A stretch of 64,000 bases of DNA from Scolanthus callimorphus (taxonomy: Eukaryota; Cnidaria; Anthozoa; Actiniaria; Edwardsiidae). The DNA lies in contig CM066919.1 in assembly GCA_033964015.1 (NCBI GenBank), positions 29,913,459-29,977,458 of the forward strand, read 5' to 3'. A program made the position numbers and the translations under genes. The notes beneath the pieces were generated by a model that was not told the origin of the DNA, searched no databases, and was given only the letters and a program-made list of their open reading frames with translations. Shown piece by piece: positions 58,601 to 64,000 of this stretch. Each line of letters opens with the position of its first letter. Positions within the stretch are counted from its first letter, which is position 1.

Positions 58601-61600
58601 GAAAATGTTTGGCGAGAATCCCGATGCGGGCGCCATCTTGGAAGCGGTTTACCTCTTCCTTCTTGAGTTCGTCCAGCACAGCCTCGGCTATCGGCACCAT
58701 CATGGCGGTAGTAGCTGTGTTACTGATCCACATGGACAAGAAGGCTGTCACCAGCATAAACCCCAACATCAACCTGCCGTACAGGACAAACTCAACTACA
58801 ATCATAGAACATTTCTACTGAAACCAACTCATGTACAGCTGGACAAGGTGTAGCTTTTTACATTCGCCTTTGTCACAGAAGCGCCATCTTGAATTTTTCA
58901 GCCCATTTATTCAGCATGGAAGCGAGGTCAAGCAGGGTACGAGTTTTGCTCATGTTGGAAAGAGAAGCTTGATGCTGGGATTTATGGTGCAAAAGTTGAC
59001 CAAGCTACCACAAAGTACTCTTTATTTGTTTTAGAGCCAAAAGTTTGATTGGCTCATTGTTTTTTCTGCTTTGCCGGGTCATTCTGGAAACAAAATGGCG
59101 GCGCGTGACAAAGGCGAATGTCTTGCTATTTGTCAGGGAAATTTTCTCATGTCATATCAATATAAATGTTCTTTTGTCAGTGCCAACCAATGCGTGACGC
59201 GGGCTACCTGTGTAGGTATTTCCGGTCTCCTGGGGGCCAAAACATGGCGGCCTACACGAACTGCGTTTCTCTCAAAAATCTGTAACTGTTGACGAACGTT
59301 TTGACAATTTAGGATAAGATATAAGCTAGGAAAACTTCTGGAATTCCAAATATGGTAAGTATAGCATAAAAGAAAATTTTAAAAAACGACACATTTCAAC
59401 AGGAACTATCTTGATGTGTATTCTTACCTCCGTGGCTGAGATCCAACTAACAGCAGCACTCTGAGTGCAATTCGTTTATGTAACATCCAGTGTTCTATCG
59501 CCACAGCTACGATAAGGCCGCCCATGAACAGGACGTTCGTGTCCTGGAAATAGGGAGGGCTGATCTTTTTCGACCCAACCACGCCCAACATTGGGAACAG
59601 CACAAGAGGAAGGAGGGCTGTCACGGCGAGAGACACTACTTCCGTGACCCAGTACACCGCCATTATCAGAATACAGTACGCACATTTGGATTCCTGTGGT
59701 GAAAAATAACACAGGGTGGCAGAATTGAAAATCACGTACGGCGACACTCTTGCGAAGGTTTAGAGACTAGAATAAGCTGAATAAAGCGCATTTCAGATGA
59801 AGGTCGAACGCAAAACAGCTTGCGTTTTCTACACATTCCTATTGGTTGAGGTCTTGGGGTTTTCTTTAGTTAGCCAATCAGAATGCGAAAAAAAAGTGTC
59901 ACTCTTGTTTTGTTTGGTCGTGGTGCGTACTTCGTCCCCTGATTGGTCAGTTGTTGAATTTGTTCGTCTCTGATTGGTTGGTTGTTGAATTTGCTCGTTT
60001 CTGATTGGCCAAGTGTAAGTCTGCGTTTCGTTTTCGACACTCATCTGAAGGCCGCTCTAAGCGCCGAAGGGCAAAACAAATAAAGAAGTACTAAGGCTGC
60101 ATTCATTATGTATACTACAGGGGGGGGGGCAGAGGAAAGTTTTTTTGACAATGCAAATTTTCAGATCCCCCCAAGGCACAACATATTTTTTACGAATCCC
60201 CCCTCTTGGTCAAAAGGAAAAACATCCCCCCCCCCCCTCATCACCCCGGAGACAATTTTTTCAATTTATATTTATATCAATTTTACAAAAAATAAAGAAC
60301 AAGGCTCAATGATAAAAAAAATACAAAGCGTAAAAATGCAAATAAAAATCCTAGGTGGCTTTACTTTTTTGTGTCGGTAGTGACTTTCTACCAAGTGATC
60401 TGGTGCGCTCCTCGATTGGAGCCTTACTACACATAGGCTGAGTATCATTAATTTTGTATTTGATTGTTTGGTATGTTTTCCGTTGTGCGCGCGAAGCGCG
60501 CCGCAATTTTGACAATGAAGCTACAAGACTATTAATCAAAAGTCCAAAGGCGTTTTGTCTGGCAGACGAAAGCCACTGAAGAGGACCTCGAGGAATTCTA
60601 GTAAAACAAGAAGGCCTTTTACGAGTTTTTTTTTCAACATATCAGTTGAAAGAGGGTGAATACACGAGAATAGTAGTGCAAGTGATATTTCTTCAGGAAG
60701 GAGGTTCAAACTCGGTGTTCAACAATTGAGCCTTCCTTCATTTACTATCAAACTGCACAACCTTGTCTTAAATATATATAATACCTCAACAAAATATGCA
60801 TCCCCCCTTCATGTTATGAAAAAAACTTGACATCCCCCTTTTCCAGTTCCTAAATTTTGAGATCCCCCCAAAAATCCTCTGCCCCCCCCCCCCCCCCCCC
60901 CCCCTGTAGTATACATAATGAATGCAGCCTAAGCGAGTTCTTTATGAGATGTATTAAGACGACAGAAAGGTATTAAACAGACGAATTAAGCCAACGTTTT
61001 GAGTTTTGCTTCGACTCTTCTTCAGGACGAAGAGTCGAAGGCTACGTTATCTGTTTAGACCATTCCCAGTGGCGGATCCAGGGAAAAATCTGACTGTAGC
61101 GCAGTTGTGATTTATGTCAATAAATGACAAAACAAATATAAAACTCCCTGGAGGCCCTCTAGGGAAAATCGACAATCAAAAATTTGCCGATGCGCGCGAG
61201 ATAAACACAATGTGAAGTGCAAACATGCTCTCTGGTTGTGTTAAATCTGGGTTCAGCCACAACAGCAATTAATCATCACGTGAACATGGCTAGAATAAGT
61301 GACTCAATACCGATAATTTAAAATTGCTAATTAGGAATTCTACCCGAAGTGATTTACAAATGTATATATGGTTTGAGGTTAGACTCGGGTACTAATTTGC
61401 ATAATCAATACAACAACACAGTTAGAATCAGAAACGCTTAAAGTGTTTAGTTCTAATTTCCGTTGATATCTACGAGTTTATTACACTGACGCACTTGGGA
61501 CTTCCTCTACGTTTTATCTTCATATGGCCTCTTTAAAATTGCAAAGCTTATTAATCAAAACCAGGTAGAAGAACACACAAAGCAACTTCTAAGTGAAAAC

Positions 61601-61701
61601 TGCATAATTAAGAACCGAATTTAACTTACCCTGCTCGGGATTACTAAGGGTATCGGGAGCAGCAGGATCGGGTAAAAATCAGGATAAGATATCGCCTCCA
61701 T
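52646..61701 (-). CDS. SLC13-family Na+-coupled carboxylate/sulfate cotransporter, 14 exons
   Basis: Exons on the minus strand, 5' to 3': 61701-61630, 59693-59428, 58773-58653, 57969-57764, 57506-57470, 57268-57135, 56531-56412, 56140-56039, 55153-55049, 54638-54538, 54334-54224, 53739-53578, 53219-53082, 52822-52646, about 616 residues. Marks of SLC13A2/3/5: [14 protein letters not shown] start, [29 protein letters not shown], both Na+-binding SNT motifs ([12 protein letters not shown] and [11 protein letters not shown]), [15 protein letters not shown], and [14 protein letters not shown]. Exon 4 encodes an acidic, Lys-rich cytoplasmic loop ([20 protein letters not shown]...). Family members carry citrate, succinate or sulfate with Na+ across the plasma membrane. 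Substrate is not settled here. The C-terminus carries [10 protein letters not shown], with possible N-glycosylation sites. Exon 11 has a one-base frame break at 54284-54289. Exon 8's donor sits in a tandem repeat. Confidence 0.92.
54284..54289 (-). other. Frame break in SLC13-like exon 11 (A/T run, one base too many)
   Basis: On the minus strand [10 protein letters not shown] is followed by [19 protein letters not shown] one frame away. The run is six bases and would need five. Exon length (111) also exceeds by one the length needed for phase 0 into exon 12. This is the only break where a base appears added rather than lost (or two lost). Confidence 0.78.
55311..55480. repeat. 93 bp direct repeat beside the SLC13-like tandem array
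   Basis: CGTTGCAGCCCCTAGCGTTT with CTCAGAA and ATATCAAAGCCTACT occurs near 55319 and again, diverged, near 55412. Confidence 0.75.
55549..56060 (-). repeat. ~98 bp tandem repeat containing the SLC13-like exon 8 donor
   Basis: The block GCTCTTACCTCATTGG...CGAGGCT with ~80 following bases recurs at 55641, 55739, 55837, 55935 and 56031 (period 98, last 96), and a partial copy starts near 55549. On the minus strand each holds the exon end CCAATGAG followed by GTAAGAGC. The copy at 55837 has GC instead of GT. The 56031 copy is the one that forms the coding exon. Confidence 0.92.
56727..56952. mobile_element. ~226 bp MITE, SLC13-like intron 6
   Basis: GGCTAAACTAGGACACATGT with AGCGCGCAACATT is mirrored by AATGTTGCGCTCTACATGTG and ACCTAGTTTAGCC. 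Confidence 0.8.
58116..58289. mobile_element. ~174 bp MITE, SLC13-like intron 3
   Basis: ACCGGTACAATTCTGGTAC and GTACCAGAATTGTACCGGT are inverted; GTGTTCACACAGGACCG and TCCCGTGTGAACGCG pair inside. Confidence 0.78.
58860..59121. mobile_element. ~262 bp MITE, SLC13-like intron 2
   Basis: ACATTCGCCTTTGTCAC with GCGCCATCTTG at the left; CAAAATGGCGGCGCGTGAC and AAAGGCGAATGT at the right. Confidence 0.8.
59820..60060. repeat. CTGATTGG-rich repeat (relatives at 47425-47525 and 48508-48640)
   Basis: CTGATTGGTTGGTTGTTGAATTTG recurs in part here, then CTCGTTTCTGATTGGC and ACACTCATCTGAAGGCCGCTC. Similar order is seen in both agmatinase intron 5 pieces. Could be a decayed repeat; the CCAAT cores are probably chance. 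Confidence 0.55.
60095..60928. mobile_element. ~830 bp inverted-repeat element with C/G runs, possible TAA duplication
   Basis: GGCTGCATTCATTATG and TATACTACAGGGGGGGG at the left are inverted at the right, ending in a ~24 base C-run. TAA flanks both sides, as PIF/Harbinger elements leave, but three bases can match by chance. It lies in intron 1 of the SLC13-like gene. Confidence 0.72.
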
Positions 61702-62699
61702 TTGAACATCTTTCTTTTCAATGCACCACTAGTTTGGGCCTCCATGTCGTCTTTTGTTGATTGGCTTCGTTCTTTGTTGCTTTTCCTGCCCTTAAGCGAC
61801 GGAAATCGGGGCAGCAAGCGACTCGTAACACTTCGATTTGTTTCTTCAGTACCTACCGTAGAACCATATACACAAAGTGAGTTGATCGTGCGAATTCTCG
61901 AATTACTAGATTTACTATTGACATTTTATCAATATTTAACACTGCCACTGGACGATTCTATCGGACCTCCCTGACCTGGCAGTTCGATGTTGTTTGAACA
62001 GCATCGAAATACGCAAAAAAACCTTCACGAAATAAAGTAAATAAACCTACAAACCTGTCATGGTTGCGGCAATTAAAAAAAACACAACCTTGGGGTGTTT
62101 ACACAAGATGTACGACGAGAATGAAGTGTGACACAGCAAGTAGGGTATTAACGATCACATATGTCACGCATTCAGTCACACCATATTAGCGCCGATGTCA
62201 CGCACAGCCGAGCGGGGCCATCTCTGGGTTGAGAAGCTTCACACTCGTTTCACACGATAAAATAGAGTGCCACTTTTCATAAAACTTATCCGTGCTTTCA
62301 ACAAATAAAGAATATCAGACCCTGGGTTCTTTTCATCAGGTGTCTAAATTTTGAGGACCCGATTTTTCAGTATCAGCGCGCGTTGGTCAAATTTCCAGGA
62401 CTCTCGAGTATATAGCAGACCCAAGGGAACTTGCGTCAATTTTGCGGTTGTCACATAGCGACGCGCGAGGCGTCTTAGTTGTAAAACTTTAAGGCCCGGA
62501 TAGGAACTCTCTTTTGTATATTTCCTATTACTGTGCTTAACTTACCAACTGAGAGAAAAATTTTGTTCCGGGCGGTGCTACTGAGTTTCCTCCATCTAGT
62601 TTCCCATCCTTGAACAAAATGCCTCTCCCTTCGTCATGCACCCGCGCGTGCCATGTACAACCCGAAACTAAAAGGTATTTACGCGCTATTACGAGTGCG

Positions 62700-62950
62700 C
62701 TGAGAACTTATTTAATTTTTTTTTGAGGCGCTGTAGCCTCCGAACTGATTTTAGAGATTATCTCTCGTGCCCGTGCCATTTTTATAGATTGCTGCCTGTC
62801 AATGAAATTTTTAATATATTTTACATTTAACTCAAGTCTCAAGTATATAGCTTATATTTATTATTGTAAATTTTACTTGTTAATTAGATTTATTCTACAA
62901 TAGAGTTACTGAAATAAACGGTCATCAAATTATTATTATTATTATATTCC
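62700..62950 (+). mobile_element. Possible LINE 3' tail with (ATT)n end
   Basis: AT-rich sequence ends CTGAAATAAACGGTCATCAA followed by ATTATTATTATTATT, the look of a retroelement 3' end with a short satellite tail. No coding part seen. Confidence 0.35.
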
Positions 62951-63344
62951 CTCTCCTCGCATCATGTTTGCAATTGCGCACTCATATAATATATATGTAT
63001 AGTTTTCGAAACTAGAAATCAAATTCAACCGTTTTTATCATGTTTCAAAAGGGTGCGAGTAGTAAAAACAACATCACAAAACGGAAAAATTTCAAATGAC
63101 GAAGGCGAATGCGCATGCGTAGCCAAAACAAGATACAAAACTTAATCGCCTTTATGAATGATTGTTTCAAAAAGACAGTACTGACCCACAAAGATCGCAG
63201 AAGGAAACAGTCGCCCTCTAGCTGTTGAAGGTTTTCGCGACTACTATGAACTTATAAAAAAAAAAAAACAGGAGTGTCTGTGTCCCACATGGAATACTAA
63301 ATCGCCAACCAGACCTATATACACGTAGAGCAATGTTACGGATA

Positions 63345-63568
63345 GTTTGTTGTTCACTACTCATTACAAGGGGCGTCTATTAATGGTCTGGTGGCCGGAC
63401 GTTCCCTCACCTAGGTCCCTAGTGGGCCGAGTCCCTGAGTCGCTACTGAGCAATTAGCATCGTGGATAGCGACTGTCAGGGCCGAAATCTCTGGCGTGGG
63501 CGTAAGAACCGTACGGTCGCCATACGACGCTTCAGCTTGTTCTGGAAGTATGGTCCACGTATTTTTTT
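63345..63568 (+). ncRNA. Candidate structured non-coding RNA, copy 2
   Basis: Second copy of the unit at 48105-48330. The core (from ACTCATTACAAGGGGCG to the T7 run at 63562-63568) differs by one substitution and a small change near the 3' end, while the ~340 bases upstream have drifted more. The T-run is longer here. It lies 200 bases before the TMEM180-like start codon, so it may overlap that promoter. Confidence 0.4.
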
Positions 63569-63678
63569 AAACCCATTTGTCTCGATCGCAGTGTGAGATC
63601 GAACGCACCCTTGACCACAGGGAGTCCGTATACAACAAAACAAAGCTACGACGTCACGCGGGCTCAGAATTTTCGAAC

Positions 63679-63720
63679 ATGGCGGCCTTGTCGTGTTTTG
63701 ATGCCTTCGACTTTGTTTGA
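63679..63720 (+). other. Upstream ORF before the TMEM180-like start
   Basis: ATGGCGGCC at 63679 opens a 13-codon frame ending in TGA at 63718-63720. The main ATG is at 63772, 51 bases later. The context (ACATGGCGG) is good for initiation. It could limit translation of the main ORF if the transcript starts upstream. Confidence 0.45.
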
Positions 63721-63771
63721 CTTTTACTTTTACTCGGCTGTCTAAACCGATAAACAGGCAGATAATCGACA

Positions 63772-63884
63772 ATGAAGTCTATCCACAGAAGCGCTGTGGC
63801 CTATGCTGTGACCACCTTTGCCGCGACTTTAATGAGTTCTGTGTTCAGCTTCTACTATGTCAAGATATTCTTGAATGTGTACGG
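63772..63884 (+). CDS. First coding exon of a TMEM180/MFSD13A-like membrane protein (runs off the window)
   Basis: ATG at 63772 opens 37 codons (start MKSIHRSAVAYAVTTF, end YYVKIFLNVY) to a GTAAGA donor at 63885 in phase 2. Residues ~8-30 form one hydrophobic segment. The FYYVKIFLNVY end resembles the first helix and loop (LLYYVDTFVSVYKI) of TMEM180/MFSD13A, a major-facilitator-like protein of unclear transport role. Later exons lie outside, so the family call is an inference from a short match. The gene is divergent from the SLC13-like gene. Confidence 0.6.
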
Positions 63885-64000
63885 GTAAGATATCGGCGTC
63901 CTGGCGTGCTTAGAACTTAGACATGTTACTTCTATGATAGCTTCCGCTAATAAAAGAAGGGGCGTTTTATAGCCTCCCAACGTGGGCTGGCACCTTCAAT

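Larger units (their letters stand above)
61702..63771. other. Intergenic between divergent SLC13-like and TMEM180-like genes
   Basis: Should hold both promoters. A CpG-rich stretch lies near 62150-62240 and another at 63590-63700 with a half CRE (GACGTCA). The rest has a possible LINE tail and the second ncRNA-like unit. Confidence 0.55.

Noticed and set aside
1..64000. CRISPR array, operon or prokaryotic defence system
   Set aside because: No regularly spaced short repeats with unique spacers. All genes are spliced eukaryotic genes.

Overview
The window looks like nuclear DNA from an intron-rich metazoan, most likely a cnidarian such as a sea anemone or coral. I infer this from conserved animal genes split by many phased GT-AG introns, exon junctions that fall where I recall the vertebrate ones, and introns packed with short inverted-repeat elements. 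No bacterial operon, CRISPR array, rRNA or intact tRNA gene was seen. The ORFs alone give a poor view because every gene is spliced. The models below were built by joining exons by hand and checking reading phase at each junction.

Layout: (1) plus strand, 169-9685, an SLC43-family transporter (8 exons). (2) plus strand, 12951-25213, a GGNBP2 orthologue (16 exons). (3) plus strand, 28533-39077, a gamma-glutamyltransferase (9 coding exons). (4) plus strand, 43574-48794, an agmatinase (6 exons found, one junction unresolved). (5) minus strand, 61701-52646, an SLC13-family Na+/carboxylate or sulfate cotransporter (14 exons). (6) plus strand, 63772 to beyond the window, the first coding exon of a probable TMEM180/MFSD13A-like membrane protein. 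Genes 5 and 6 are divergent and share the 2.1 kb between them. The genes are independent units. Several concern transport or turnover of small metabolites (amino acids or nucleobases, glutathione, agmatine, carboxylates), but nothing in the sequence shows co-regulation.

Introns and intergenic DNA hold at least 25 short elements with terminal inverted repeats. They include a ~380 bp family with G-run ends and exact 8 bp target duplications, two large fold-back elements flanked by TTAA, a ~220 bp family in at least six copies (one split by a nested hairpin), a tRNA-derived SINE, and a LINE reverse-transcriptase remnant.

The most interesting observations are: a two-copy, strongly conserved, structured ~220 nt unit with a TATA-like box upstream and homology that stops at a T-run (48105-48330 and 63345-63568), a candidate unnamed non-coding RNA; tandem repeats in three different genes whose unit contains an exon end plus its splice donor; and seven single-base reading-frame breaks in five otherwise intact genes, nearly all in homopolymers, which points to sequence error rather than gene decay. 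I found no convincing new multi-gene system.
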